DNA of 64,000 nucleotides from Artocarpus heterophyllus. Taxonomy: Eukaryota; Streptophyta; Magnoliopsida; Rosales; Moraceae. The position numbers were made by a program, and so were the translations under genes. Shown here piece by piece: positions 21,026-33,915 of the stretch. Numbering within the stretch: the first letter of the stretch is position 1; every line of letters starts with the position of its first letter. The stretch lies in assembly GCA_025403435.1 (NCBI GenBank), contig CM046348.1, positions 20,497,679 through 20,561,678 of the forward strand. The letters are read 5' to 3'. The notes beneath the pieces were generated by a model. The model ran no database searches, was not told where the DNA came from, and saw only the letters and a program-made list of their open reading frames with translations.

Positions 21026-22728
21026 GAAAAAACAAGGAAAGGTGACCATTTCGAAGTGGAATACGCTGTGGGACTTTTAAAAGTATATCTTTATCTTCTT
21101 TTTTTGTTTTGCTAATAATTGAAAGTATTAATTTATAATGTGTCAAATCAATGGGTAGTCTAGGAGAAACATAACGAATCGTTATAATTTCATGAATTTA
21201 TTTTGTTTCATTTTTAGTTCTTCACGTAAATATTTATTGATACCCTTGAGGACTTTGAAAAGTCAATCCAAAGGAAAAAGGTTATAGTTTTCCAACTTGT
21301 AAAAAACTGCTACATTCAACTGTATAAATCTTTGGTTATAATTCGTGGTCCCAAAATTGATACATAAATTTGTGATATACGTAAATGAGAGATAATAAGT
21401 ATAATATTGCTTTTGGATCACCAATGGTGGTATCATGGCGAGGAGATTATAATTGAAAACCTCAACTAATAAGTCAGAAGTTCGAGTGTTGTGTTGCTCA
21501 CAAAGTCTAATGAACTTTATTAAACCCTGATTTACTTGCTACCTAGTGGCACTGATTTTAGAGTGTAAAGATACCGTTGATTTATTATTTTCCTCTTCTT
21601 TTTTTTTTGAGAAAAAAGGAATAACAGTGCTTTGGCTTACTTAGACCGGAACCGTAAAAGACGTGGTGATCAAAAAGAAGGGAAATATTTAATATATGGT
21701 CAACTCAAATAGTATATAGGGAGATATGTTTATGTATTTAGCGTAAAAGGCAAGCGCACAAGCACCCCGGCGGGGTTTTGTTGAGAAAACCGGCTGCGGC
21801 TTCCGTAATTTCGTCAAAAAGGAAAATACTGGCTTCTGATTCACGGTTCATTTTCCTACCCACGGACACTATTTCTCACGATACTTCATAAGGAAGCAAA
21901 AGATTATGGTAATTAAATCAATATCTATTGTCCTATTTTCATGTTTTGTGAATGAGTGAGTTTGAATTATGCATGGAATTTATATGTATCCAATTCCTCT
22001 TATTCTTTTTTTTTAAAAAAATAAAATATAAGAGAGAATAACTAATATCAACAGGAACCAGTACTTCCTGATTAAACTAGTACCAACTTGCAACCTCATC
22101 CTCTAACTCTGCACTTGAAAAAATGAGTTAAAAAATTTAAAACAACTCAAAAGAGAGAAACAAACACAAGAAACCCAAAAAATTGGAAAAAAAAAAAAGA
22201 TTAATAACTGGAAGCAACTTTCAGAGTATAAAGCCGGGATTCACACCTTGAAATAAATCGACAAATGCCTCATTAAAACCCCTTTAGCTAAAACCCTATA
22301 AGAAAAGGGACTAAAAGGGATATAGATTACATATCTACTTAAACAATCGGAAACTTAAAAATCTGTAGCAACGAAGGCCAACCTAATCTCTATTAATTTC
22401 AAGGGAAGCCTACTTGTCAGCGATAAGATTTCCTTCACGAAAAAATTCGAAAGGTGCTATAAGAACTGGAATTCATGTTCTAAACAACACCATGCTATCT
22501 AGTACGAAAACACCCGGAAACTCTACATAGCTTTTGACGATTAACATCTCAATTACATAAATAAAATGATATTCGAAACAAATAAAAAATTGAATTCCTC
22601 TTATTCATAACAGCGGATCATTTAAGGAATTTAAATTAATCAAGCTTAACCTTAAAACAAAACATTCTTAGTATATTGACAACAATTGTTGATAAAATCT
22701 TGTATATCTTTGGAATTGACAGATTATT
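21026..22728. other. Intergenic region upstream of GH3
   Basis: No gene seen. It holds the GH3 upstream region, a G+C-richer patch near 21750-21810, and a possible weak SINE-like tract near 21424-21560 (an AAGTTCGAGTG box at about 21479). The rest is A+T-rich. Confidence 0.4.
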
Positions 22729-22899
22729 AGGGTGTTTGGGAAATTGGTTTGAACTGAAATAATAAGTTTAGGTATTATAGTATGTGAGAGCTTTATATTA
22801 TAGTTGTTTTTTTTATTTTACATTATAACTGCTAAAAACTTTATATTATAAATAGTTTTAACTAATAAATTCGAACCGACGTGTCAAATATATAGCACA
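22729..22899. repeat. Copy of the GGTGTTTG MITE-like repeat family
   Basis: Starts AGGGTGTTTGGGAA. The internal motif is GTATGTGAGAGCTTTATATT, typical of this window's main short repeat. The far end is degenerate. Confidence 0.6.
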
Positions 22900-25250
22900 T
22901 TTTATATTGTGGCTGATAACGTTTATCATCTGGCCGAGACCTTTTGTCTTTTTTTTTTTTTCCAAATTTTATTTTCTTGCAACCGCTTGTTGTCCTACAC
23001 GAGTATTAATGAACTCATAAGCAATATTATTTTCTTTATTTTCTTTGAGCTTCTGCCAATCAAAATGCACATCCACTTAACCAAGGGTTACAGTCACTTT
23101 TTACTCTCTTTTTTCAACCAGCTTTTCTTTGATGTGAACAATTCAAGAAAAATGAAATTATGAAAAAGGACGGTTGTCATAAGGTTCGTTAGGGAAGCAG
23201 TACATGAATAGATAGTGAGAGAGTTCTGTAAGTTCCTGTTTTTAGTGTTAGCAAGAGATTCTCGATGCCAAAAAGTTGTGCTTAATTCTAGGGTCCTGTT
23301 GAGTTGGAGAATCTCTTATGTGTGTTTTTGAGTTTCTTCCACGTTAATTTTGTTATATGTCAACCTTTCTTTCTCTTCTTTTAAACTTCATGATTTTTCA
23401 CATTAATTGGTTTCAACGTATTTATATGGTGTTTGAGAACATTAGTTACAATCAATTGTTTTGGACCAGTTAGATTTAAGCGCGAGAGTATTTAGAACTT
23501 TAATTCTAACCCATTAGTTACAATAGTAAATAGTATAAAGCTATCAATATCTATAATAAAAAAATAAAAAATTACTATACTATAAAGCCATAACATGCTT
23601 CAGTTCTTAAATTTAAAATATTAGTTATAACCAAAATTTTAAACAGAAGTTATAACATATAAGAGCATTATATTATAACTCATCTTTTATTGACATTATA
23701 ACATGTGAGTATTTTACACTATAATAACTAAAAGTTTTAGTTGAAACTAATAAAACATCAGCCAAAAAAATAAAAGATTCATAACTAGCTGCGCTAGCCA
23801 GGTGTCCTATATATAATAAAGTACTGCTTTGAGGGATAAAATGAAGATATGGAAATCTATACCTAGCTTAGCTAATCCCATACGACATTTAAAAGCAAGT
23901 AGACTTTTTTTTTATTATTATTATTGGATTACTTATACTTATTCCCGATGTGATTGTCACTTAAATAGCGTATATAGAGAACATGTGACTGTATAAGAAA
24001 ATTCTAAACACGCAAACAAAAATATTAATCTCATTGTGTGCGTACAAAAATATATATCCGCACATATGTATCATATGACAATAAGGCAACGTGTTTATAC
24101 CATCCACAAACACTACCCCTTCTACAGAAACCATTTTCTCTACCATTAATTCCTCTCAATTTCTAGAACATATATATTAGAGATGAATATAATATATTGA
24201 CTATGCAAATCATACGTAAGCTTTTATCTCAATATTGAAATATAAACACATACTTGGAGTTGATTTTTGAACATTAATGCTCTTCTACCTATTCCGTCGT
24301 TGTATTGGGAGACCCCGGACCATCATATAGCCCACTAGCAAGACATATACACATAATAAATTTTTGTTACACCATATACAATTATAACGTTTGGCTAATT
24401 TGTCCGTGCCTTTTCAAATTTGGCACCCCCGCAGAGATAGAAAGTGTGATCATGAACGTTTATCTTGTGAACGTCACCAGTCACCACAAAAATTCTACTA
24501 ATTAAGATAACAAAAATCTATTGACTACACGAGCCACTTTTGTAGATGCTGTTGTCTCCTAAGCCCACGTAAGGTCACTGTCAGTAGGGATAGGTGTCGC
24601 AAACCCATTGGCTATCACACTTTTAAATTTTATTCCGATATTTTGTTGTTGTCGAACAGTCAACCCAGGAAAGAGATCGATCTTTGCTTAGGCAGGGGAA
24701 AAGCGGATGTTAGAGCCTGCCGCACCAAGTCAGGGGATGTATTTGCCTTGTGCTTGTTGAGCTTGACTCGGATATATTCATGGTTTAGGGAATTATTATG
24801 TTTCTCTTTTTTCTTTAAAAAAATAATAGTAATATTTATTGCCTTGCTGTTTGTGCCTGGAATTATAATATGGTTTTGCCCGCCCATATTCTTGACTTCA
24901 ACAACTTTGCTTTGTCATATATCTACGTATCACTATATAATATACTAGTTTTCTCCCATATTGCTTTAGAAAATAATTACTTCTAATTCAAAGAACATAA
25001 GGCGTATATTTGTATTATACGGTACATGAAACAAAAGTAGTTATGTTTTCTGAACTTTTAATTTTACTGCTTGGAATTTGGATATAGTTATATATGAGAC
25101 AATGATTTTTACTTTTTCCTTGCATATATTTTTTGTGCGCACCCAATGTGATAGCACAAAAGAAGTAAATCTATTAGCACGAGCATTCGTACACAGATAA
25201 TTGAATCCTACATATTGGCATTTAAAGGTATATATATGCCAATGTATCAA
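22900..25250. other. Intergenic with one diverged repeat block
   Basis: Between 23427 and 23770 lie one or two degenerate copies of the same repeat family (GGTGTTTGAGAAC; ATAACATGTGAGTATTTTACA). The rest is A+T-rich. Small ORFs (for example 22909-23163 and 24643-24948) are low-complexity and unsupported. Confidence 0.45.
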
Positions 25251-25254
25251 GTGC

Positions 25255-25400
25255 CGGTTTGACACTTCAGATCTAACCGACTACAATGTAAAGATCTCAA
25301 TAGTTATAGTAATAAGCAAAAAGTTACTATTGTGTAAAGTTTTCATACACTACAATTCTTAAACTTAAAACTTCAGTTTCAACAAAAGTGTCAAATAGCC
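25255..25400. repeat. Diverged copy of the MITE-like family
   Basis: Contains TGTAAAGTTTTCATACACTA and GTCAAATAGCC-type ends. It resembles the copy at 32345-32455. Confidence 0.4.
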
Positions 25401-28400
25401 TACAAGTAACAATAACTATGTATTACGTTTTGCATTACCATTTCCCAAGCAAGGCAATAAGCCGCATGACTTTACATGTTACATCATGGAGCTCATAACC
25501 AGTGCTTTTTTTTTTTTGCTTGGAGGACATGCATATATATAGCCAAGTACGGAGAACGAAATATGAAAAGCAGTTTGATAGGAAAACATGGAGAAGCCCC
25601 ACTAACTCTAAAGATGCTGAAATTTTCTAAAATCTTTTGAAGATCTGATGTTGTTTCTATACATGGTTTTATTATTTTCTTCGTGTGGATGGCGGATTCG
25701 GCTCACATCCTTTTTTTTTCTGTCCTCCAATTATAATATTATGTCATATGTTAATTAAAATGTTGTAAGTAACTTGATATTTCATTAATGTGGCGTGATA
25801 TTTTAGCTGAGTGCATGACATGATACATAATATGATTGGAAGGACAAAGAATACAAAAATAAACACTTATGCAAGCCAAATTTGTGATGAATATTGTATG
25901 TGATCCATATCAAATCTCCGTGATGTTCTACTTTATGCTCGCAATATTGGTAATTACAATGCTCTCTTTGTTTTATTTATTTATTTATTTATTGCTGAAG
26001 TTGCTCTAAATTGTTCAATTTGTTCAGTATTTAAGTGTGTTGCTGTTACTACTAGTTATTATTCCTTCTATTTTTCAACTTCAATAGTACGTATAAAAAA
26101 AAAATGATCTCCATTAGTTTTATAATATAACATCTCATTGTGCAGTCAATTTCTTATATTGAATAAGAGCAGCCATAACTCTTATCTTGTATCCTAGAAG
26201 ATAATTGGAGAAACCCTAGTGATGGTGTTAGCTGGAATGTTTGGCTGTGTTGGCCACAATGTTTTAAATTTCAAAGGTGGTCTTGACAGGTGAAGAAAAT
26301 CCATTTTAACTGGAAGCGTACTCACATAATTACAGACTAATAATGCAAAGGTTAAACAATATTTACCGAAGATTAAAAAAATGTCAGCTAATTCATGAGA
26401 AGATAAATTCATTTAGAATAAAGCTAAAAATGTGACATTGTATTAATCCTCTTTATCTAGGGTTGACAAAATACTATTGTATAAGGAAAAGCGTTAAATA
26501 CTTCCCCTTGTGCAACAAATAAAAATAATAATAATAGAGATGGTGCTCTATAATTTTCTTGTTCTATTTTCTAAATACATCAAGTGTTTTATAACATCAT
26601 CTTAAAGTGGAAATAACGAAAGGCATTTGACCATGCCACATTAAAAATTTTCAAAATCATGTATCCCTTGTACACTTCAACACCCAAGTATATATACATA
26701 ATTTATTAAAGCAAAATATTTATTAAAAGAAAATAAAGAAATTCTTACAAACTTAGAAAGAGTTAAAAAGGTAACAAAACAACCGAATAAAATTAAATAA
26801 AAGAAAAAGAAAATTCAAAGTAACGGCCTTTGAGAAAACATACTTATTTTCTCAATTTAAATTCCTTCCTTTATAATTTCATCGAACCATTAGTTTTTAA
26901 GGTTTTTAAGTCTTTAGAATATGTCTGTCTTATTTCTCAATTTGTTTAGCTAATTTGCCAATTTTTCCTGAAGACCTAAAGCTACAACCTTCATATCCCT
27001 TTATGAGCAAACAAGTGAATGTTGCTTCTCACTGGATTATTCGCTTTAATTAGACTTCTAATTTTAGATGCATATATGTTGTTATTGCCTTCTAGATCTA
27101 CTCAAGATTGTCTTGCAAACAATCATCTTATGTTGATCATCTGGTGGATAAATTGAAACCACACATTGGAAGGACTAATGGAATTGCTTTTTTTTGTTTA
27201 CTGATACCTAAACTGACGATGTGGTGGTCATAAAGAAATTTAGAATCCAACCACAAGGGCATACCAAATTTTTTTAAAAAAAAGAAAAATACAGTAAGCA
27301 ATAACCATATAGAGACGGTAAACGAATACAATTAGAAATTATAGCACACTGATTTCATTCATTGCAATTTGAAACCTTTCCCATTCGAAATCTTTTTTCT
27401 TAATTTTAGAATCAGTGATCACATCTTTCTACAGATTATGCCAAATCAATATATCCACATTTTTCTTAACAAGTGTATAATTATCAATTTTCTCTCTCCT
27501 GACTTCATATACCTGCGACAATATGGAACTTCTTCAGCGTTTTAGGGAATCAAATTGCATACATTTGAATGCTATTGGTGTTAAGATATCGTGTATAGGA
27601 TAATACTTATCCGAAGCCAAAAAGCTTCAAAAAATAAGATGATTAATTTTCAACAAAAGGATGAAAGATTGACTAACTATGGACATATACAAATTATCTA
27701 CTAATCACGCTTCGGCACTAGGCACAAAAATCAAACACTTTATCTTGGGCCAATATAAATTTCCCAAACACATTTATATATGATTTTGGCCATGAAGTTC
27801 ACGTCCAATCAATCCAAGCCAGTAGTATAGCATACATATAAAATGGTTCTTTCTGGCCATCTTTTCATGTAACGAGTTTGGCTAACATATGGACCATATG
27901 GTTGCCAACATAATGAGCATGGCTATAAAGAAATATTAATATGCACAAAATATCACTGTCTTTAAAGGGATTATTCTGGACATTCGGATCCACGTTGTGA
28001 TAGTTTCTTTAATTATTTCTCTTTTCATTTATAAGAAAAAAAAAAGGTAGTCTTCTTTTTAAGTTTACTATATTTTAAGGCAATATTTTGTTCTTCTTCC
28101 TTTCTTTTCAAGGACGAAGAAGATAAAGTGGCAAATGGATCTAGCTAAGGTGGGGAGCACATTTATGTACAAGTTGAGAAACCGAGGAAAGTGAAAACAG
28201 CGAAATGGTTTGTAAGACTTGTCTTTTAGAGCATAAAGTTACGTATATTGGATGACTCAAGCTTCCAATATGTGCAGTGAGAGGGGGGCATATTTGGAAT
28301 CTGACCTCAGTGGAAAAACTGCTTTCTTTGTCTGGATAGTGCGAAGAATTGTGGAGATATGGGTAGACTAGCCCGGCCCCTAAAAAAATCCAAAAGAAAA

Positions 28401-28530
28401 GAAAGAGAGAGAAGAGAGAGGGAGAGGGAGAGGTAAAAAACATGAGGTTAAAAGAAATCTTAAAAAAAATGAAAATGCCAATTTATCGATCCATTCTAAA
28501 AACTTAAAGTATTAAAACTTAAAGTATTAA
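25401..28530. other. Gene-free A+T-rich intergenic DNA
   Basis: No ORF with recognisable features and no clear RNA gene. Landmarks are a TTTA microsatellite at 25971-25995 and a purine-rich GA tract at 28388-28434. Confidence 0.4.
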
Positions 28531-28532
28531 AA

Positions 28533-28690
28533 GATTGTTTGGCATTCTTAGCTTCAATTAAAATTTGATTGTTATAGTATAAAGCTTTTATATATTATAC
28601 TATTTAGTAAAAGCAAGCTTGAATGTTAAGGACTTACATGTTATAGTGTTTTTATCTAATGGTTTGAACCAATGCTCTCAAACACCCTAT
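28533..28690. repeat. Copy of the MITE-like family
   Basis: Runs from AGATTGTTTGGCA to CTCAAACACCCTAT, with the inner motif TATAGTATAAAGCTTTTATA. Both ends are recognisable. Confidence 0.6.
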
Positions 28691-28699
28691 AAGAAATAT

Positions 28700-29639
28700 C
28701 AAATAACAATAGTATTTTTTTATGACATTTTCTCTAAACGCAGTATATTGATCTAAACCAAACAAAATTTCAAATCCGAGCCAATCAAAGAAAGGAGAGA
28801 ATGTAAATGTAAACGAGATTGTAAACCCACATATGACAAGTTACGAAATTGCACAATTATTAAACTCCGAGACACTCATACTCTTTTGTTCAAGGGCTTG
28901 AATATCGATTTCTAATTAATACAATTTGCAGAGTTAGACTACGTGTACAATCTTTTCAAATGTTTTTAAATTCTTAGGTTGTTTTATACTTCTTCAATTA
29001 TAACCTATCTAATTCGCAACATATTTGTTGATGTACATATTAATTTATGAATTGTTTTCCTTTCTAACAATACCTAAATAATCTGCATATCTTCCATTAA
29101 TTTGATCTGAGGATTTACCAAAAATTTTGATGATATAACTCCACATCTTTTTTTCCTTTCATATTTTTTTTTTACTTCATAACTCCAGTACAAATAACTT
29201 CTTTTTTTTTCAACCAATAAAAAACTAAACGACTAAAGCGAATCATCTCTTTCATCAGTCGTTGCGAAAATCAACAAATATCCGCTAATTACGAAAACAA
29301 AAATATAAAAATCAGAAACACAAGAGATGAAGGAAGTAAATTACTAGAGTTAAAACGACTTAGATGGTGTGAACAAAAGTTAAAGAAACCCAACTCCAAG
29401 GCGGGTAGGGTACGGCACGATACGGTACGGTTTGGTCCTGTACGGTCGTACAGATTACAGTGGAATTTGTTTTTTTTATTGTACAAAGCTGTATAGACCA
29501 GGAAGATTATAGGGAGTATACGAGCATGCACATTGTGCGAAAATGTTCAGTCATGTCCATATACTTGCCGGTATAAGCAGAATTGTACAGAATCAAACTT
29601 TCTTTAAGATATTAGAAACCAAAACTTTCCATGAGAATT
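28700..29639. other. Intergenic with a short G+C-rich repeat patch
   Basis: No gene seen. At 29400-29452 overlapping GTACGG/CGTAC-type units stand out from the A+T-rich surroundings. Confidence 0.4.
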
Positions 29640-29737
29640 ATAGCGGCGCACTAAGCCTATAGCTGTGAATTAGTGGCGCCATACATTCTTTAGCGAGGAA
29701 TTTTCTCCGCTAAATAAGCCCTTTTTTTCTAGTAGTG
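29640..29737 (-). mobile_element. Terminal remnant of a CACTA (En/Spm) transposon
   Basis: On the minus strand the segment starts CACTACTAGAAAAAAAGGG, the classic CACTA terminus. Subterminal AGCGGCGC and GTGGCGCC repeats lie just inside (29643-29683). I did not find the other end, so this is a fragment or a deleted copy. Confidence 0.65.
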
Positions 29738-29794
29738 TTACTTAATGCAAATAGAGAATGAGAGAGAAAAAGGAGTGCAAGCATCAGTCTAGAA

Positions 29795-29935
29795 ACTGGT
29801 TTGAACTCAGACAGTATAAAGCTCTCAAAATTCTATAGTATAAGTAAAAATAAACTACAATATAAGCTCTTATATATTAAAGTGTTTTGAATTAATTGAT
29901 CTAAATTAAGGTTCCTAAACATCCTAAAAGTTGAT
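29795..29935. repeat. Diverged copy of the MITE-like family
   Basis: Contains AGTATAAAGCTCTCAAAATT and the end CCTAAACATCC. Weak ends. Confidence 0.4.
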
Positions 29936-30074
29936 TTCTTATTATTGCAATTGCTGAAGAATATTATATATGTCAAATACATTGATAAAGGAAGGTTTAT
30001 ACAATCTTACAAACAAAGGAATAAAAGATAATCCCTAGTGTAAATTCTAAGTTAATAAAAGAAACAAACCCTCA

Positions 30075-30365
30075 CCACCAAGAGTTTGGTGTAATGGTAA
30101 GAAAGGTTTTTGTTAAGACTCCTTTTTCCATCTTCCTAGGTTCGATACTCCACAGTCGTGCATGTGACCTTGCTCAAGTAGAAATAAAAGTGGTTCTCCT
30201 CGTAAGGCGGAGGAAACTGGTTGGATGGATAGATGTGATCTAGTTCAAGCCCTCTTCATTTCTCGGTGGTTCTCGAAATTGCTGTTGTAACCAAAAGGGA
30301 TAGGGCATGAGCTGCACTAACTAATCCCTTTTTTTTCTTGACTAGCAAAAAAAAAAAAAAAGGGG
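30075..30365 (+). mobile_element. tRNA-derived SINE
   Basis: About 290 bases with an A box-like TTGGTGTAATGG (30086-30097), a B box-like GGTTCGATACTCC (30140-30152), a non-tRNA body and an A-rich tail at 30347-30361. The flanks GAAACAAACCCTCA (30061-30074) and GAAACAATCCTCA (30366-30378) form an imperfect 13-14 base target-site duplication. A real tRNA is excluded because no cloverleaf continues after the B box. Confidence 0.8.
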
Positions 30366-30379
30366 GAAACAATCCTCAT

Positions 30380-30756
30380 ATAAATGTAAATAAAAATTCT
30401 TAGAGAAACATACATGAGACGCATGTAGAATTAAGCCAAAAGAGGAAATGGTACCGAAAAATTGAATGACAAAGAATTTCAGAGTTATGGGTCCCGGGTC
30501 CCTTTGATTAACGTGGCAAAAAAAGGAAAAGTACTGCTATGTCTCCACTGATATTTAATTCCCCATGAGAAATGTTGGGGGTTGTAGGTTCTTTTGGTAC
30601 TATCCTTTTGTCCCCTATTTTGATCTCACAAAAGGGGGTAAACCGAGGGTCATCATAGATTTGGAAAGTGCCAAAAGGGCCTATTATTTTTCCTCCATAA
30701 CCATCCTATTTAGCTTTGAAACTTTTATTCTCTTTGCTTGCTTTGTGTAAGTTGTA
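30380..30756. other. Intergenic, nothing recognised
   Basis: No gene or repeat that I can name. The ORF at 30565-30750 has no family features. Confidence 0.35.
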
Positions 30757-30945
30757 GTGTGTTTGGTCTATCACATTTTTAACCAAAATTTTTAGTTGTG
30801 TGCTGCAATGTAAAACTATTACATGCTATAATATCAAAAAGATATAAAAAAAAATAAGTTACAGTGTAAAGCTATCACACACTATATAGTTTTAATCAAA
30901 TTTGATTTATGTTATTAATTTAAACTACACTTCTCAAACACCCTA
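30757..30945. repeat. Copy of the MITE-like family
   Basis: Runs from GTGTGTTTGGTC to TCTCAAACACCCTATT, with the inner GTAAAGCTATCACACACTAT. Confidence 0.6.
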
Positions 30946-31840
30946 TTAGTATATCAATACATGATATATCATTCCTTTTGTTTAGACATATATGTGATGT
31001 TCATTTTGTGATCATGGTTTGATATCATGTTTCACATTTTCGTGTCACATATAATTTTCATTTTTATATATCCATATAATTAACTGATTTTACAATAATA
31101 TAATATCACATGCCATTGCCATAAATGTAAGGATTTTCAAGCATAAAAAGAAACTCTTATCTTCCTATTGGTCGTTCTAAGATGCTAATTAGCAGCTATT
31201 TGCATAAACTATTCTGATCATCTGCGCACATATGACTTTTTCTCGAAAAATAAATCAAGTCCTTTATTCTTTGAAACTTCCTCCAGCAATCATATCAAGT
31301 TATGAAATTATAAAAAGAAGTAGAGGTTTGTTCTTAGTGTCGTGCACGTTCAATATAGGTAGAAGCAAGAACCAACTTAGGGCTCGAGGGTTGCTCCATT
31401 ACAATTTTTTTAGAAAAGATTACAATTTTCATTCTCTTTTATCTTCTTTTTTTTTTAATTATAGCTTGAAATTTTACGTAAAATATTTCAAATTTTCATT
31501 TACCTTAAGTTATTTACTCTAAATCATAATATTTCAATTTACTTGCTTGTATCAATTATTGCAAATCTAAAAACCTAAACCAAATATCAACATACAAAGG
31601 AAGAAAAAAATGATATATTGATAGACAAGGAAATCAAGAGATTATTTATTTTATTTAGTTAAAAAAGTTTTAATTCAATTCAAGTCCCCTATTACATTTC
31701 TTTCCCCAGTGTATAAGTTAGGATTTAACAAGATAAATATTATATTTACAACAATAACTTTATAAAGATATAACGTTGGTATGGAGATAAACAAACTCTC
31801 TGTTGTTACACACTTTTAAAGTCATTTTACATATAAATAA
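30946..31840. other. Gene-free A+T-rich DNA
   Basis: Nothing supported. The ORF at 31232-31522 ends in low-complexity sequence. Confidence 0.35.
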
Positions 31841-31844
31841 TGCT

Positions 31845-32255
31845 CAATTGCACCTCATTTTTGTAGATTTTTTTAGCATTGTTGCCTCTTAAACTTATTG
31901 CATATTAGCACTTTAAACTTATTGCACATTGAGATTGATGTATGATTTTCACATAGTTAGGTCATTAATCAAGAGCAAAAAAGGTCTTTTGTTATGAATG
32001 TTATACGAAAATTATATATAAAAAGCTAAAGTTTATTTAAAAATATTAATAATAAATATGGGTTAAAATATATAGAAATGACCATTTATATTCATTAAAC
32101 AACAATTCAGGTGCAAGGTACATATCAATTTCAACCAAAAAAAGTTAATATCGATATTAATAAAGAGTGATTTACTACAAATTTGTAAGTTCAGATGCAA
32201 ACATTGTCAATGTGTAATAAGTTTAGATGCAACAATACTAAAAATCTTATTTATA
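31845..32255. repeat. Inverted-repeat (MITE-like) element
   Basis: 31870-31935 (AGCATTGTTGCCTCTTAAAC and on) is the imperfect reverse complement of 32175-32245 (TAATAAGTTTAGATGCAACA and on). Total about 0.41 kb. No ORF. Confidence 0.55.
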
Positions 32256-32344
32256 TATGTTATACATTAATATTCCTAGTCCTGCTAAAAAAAATTGACT
32301 TTTTTAAAAAATTTATGTATTCTTTGAAAACCCAGTTCCAACCA

Positions 32345-32455
32345 ATAAAAAGTGTCAAGCACTCAGTAGCTACAATAAATTACTATAATATAAAGTTTTC
32401 AAATACTACAGTTTTTAAACTTAAAACTTTAGTTGCAGTTGAAATTTCAAACGGC
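32345..32455. repeat. Diverged copy of the MITE-like family
   Basis: Contains TATAAAGTTTTCAAATACTA and ends near TTCAAACGGCC. Similar to 25255-25400. Confidence 0.4.
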
Positions 32456-33245
32456 CTTAGTGGCTGGGTTCTTACGAAAAGTAATTGCAACTCAATGATC
32501 TAAATGGAGTTCCACATGTGTTGAGTAGAAACTTATGTGGCAGGCAAAGGCATAAAAAAAAAAAAATGGAGTTCATACACATGTACTTCTTTAACCAAAA
32601 AATTGCCATGGCATAAGGTTGAAATGACAAGACATAGAGTGTTGTCCCTCCCCAATTGAACATCTTTTCAACCAAATGGGCTTCTTCCTCCCCAAAATTC
32701 CTAAAGAAAACCAATTAGAAACTTCCTTTGTGATGGCCACTTTCTTGAGATTAAGACGCTAAATAACTTAAATTCATTGATTTCTCCTGACTTTTGGTGT
32801 TAATAGGTAGCAGGGCTAGCTACATTCTTGGCCAATATCACTCTGTTGTTGTGCCATTCGTTCGGTGCCATTGAAGGAGCTTTCCATGTACCAAATTTGC
32901 TTGTAAGATTGTTTCCCACTTGAATTGGGCCTTTTGTTTTCCTTTTTCATTGAGTAATCGTGATCGCCACAGAACAAAAATTGCTGTTTGATTGATTGGC
33001 TGAACGTGGCAATTTTCTAGGTATATTCGAATCATATGCAAAGCTTAGGTGTTCCATTACAAAATGAAGTACACTTCAAATGATTGTGTTATATGTGTTG
33101 GTGGTATTTACTAGAATTAATGGGTGAATTTTATTTTGTTAATTTTTGTTTTTTTTTTTTTTGTTTTTTGACGAAATAGTGATGAAGGAGGTTTGAAATA
33201 TTTGATCCTGGAATGGCTTTTTTTTTTTTTTTCAAGTTCACTTTT
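32456..33245. other. Intergenic, nothing recognised
   Basis: A T-rich run lies at 33150-33165. The ORFs here show no family features. Confidence 0.35.
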
Positions 33246-33456
33246 GAGTCTGTTTAGATGACTGTTTGTAATTAATTTTTGGTTTTAAAAGCACTTATAG
33301 GAGAAGCCATGTTAAGAGTGTTTATGAAAAAAGTACTTTTTTATTTAAAATTTTCACCTTTTATTTAAAAACAACTAATTAAAAATTCTATTTATATCGT
33401 TGAATTACACTACTTTTATCAATAAGAGCTTTTGACTTATTTAACCAAACAGGCTC
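33246..33456. mobile_element. MITE with GAGTCTGTTT inverted ends
   Basis: Ends GAGTCTGTTTAGATGACTG and AACCAAACAGGCTC are inverted relative to each other. The inside holds AAAAGCACTTATAGG, a common motif of plant hAT-like MITEs. About 211 bases. Confidence 0.6.
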
Positions 33457-33585
33457 AAAGCTCTTCTGAAAGAAATATTTTTTTATGCGCTATCTAAACA
33501 CTAATTAAAAAGCCGTACCTTATACTTTTCTTTATGTATTACTTAAAAATAAAAGAACAAACTATCTCAAACGCACCCTTAAAGA

Positions 33586-33744
33586 GGGTGTTTGGTATGG
33601 TGATGGGAACCATTGGTTAGAACTGTTTTTATTGTAGTATATAAGAGTTTTAAACTGTAGCATCTTTTTTTTTATTGTAGCATGTGAGAGCTTTACATTG
33701 TTTATCATTGAGATAGTGGTTAAAACCACTCATTGCCAAACAGC
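33586..33744. repeat. Well-preserved copy of the MITE-like family
   Basis: Starts AGGGTGTTTGGTATGG and ends CATTGCCAAACAGC. It carries the inner motif TGTAGCATGTGAGAGCTTTA. The inner inverted pair ACCATTGGTTAG and GTGGTTAAAACCACT fits a small foldback. Confidence 0.7.
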
Positions 33745-33759
33745 ATGAAAGTATTTAGA

Positions 33760-33915
33760 AGAAGAGTTTCAACTCTAAAGTCTAAACAATACATATAGGA
33801 TGTAAAACTTTATACTCTAAATATATTTTTAATTTATAATATAACATATGAGAACTAATTTATATTGTTTACATTTTAAATTTTAGAATTCAAATCATCC
33901 TCTTAAACACCCTGT
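33760..33915. repeat. Diverged copy of the MITE-like family
   Basis: Contains TATAACATATGAGAACTAAT and ends CTTAAACACCCTGT. Confidence 0.5.

Noticed and set aside
30086..30152. tRNA gene
   Set aside because: A and B boxes are present but no cloverleaf follows; the A tail and flanking duplication make it a SINE.
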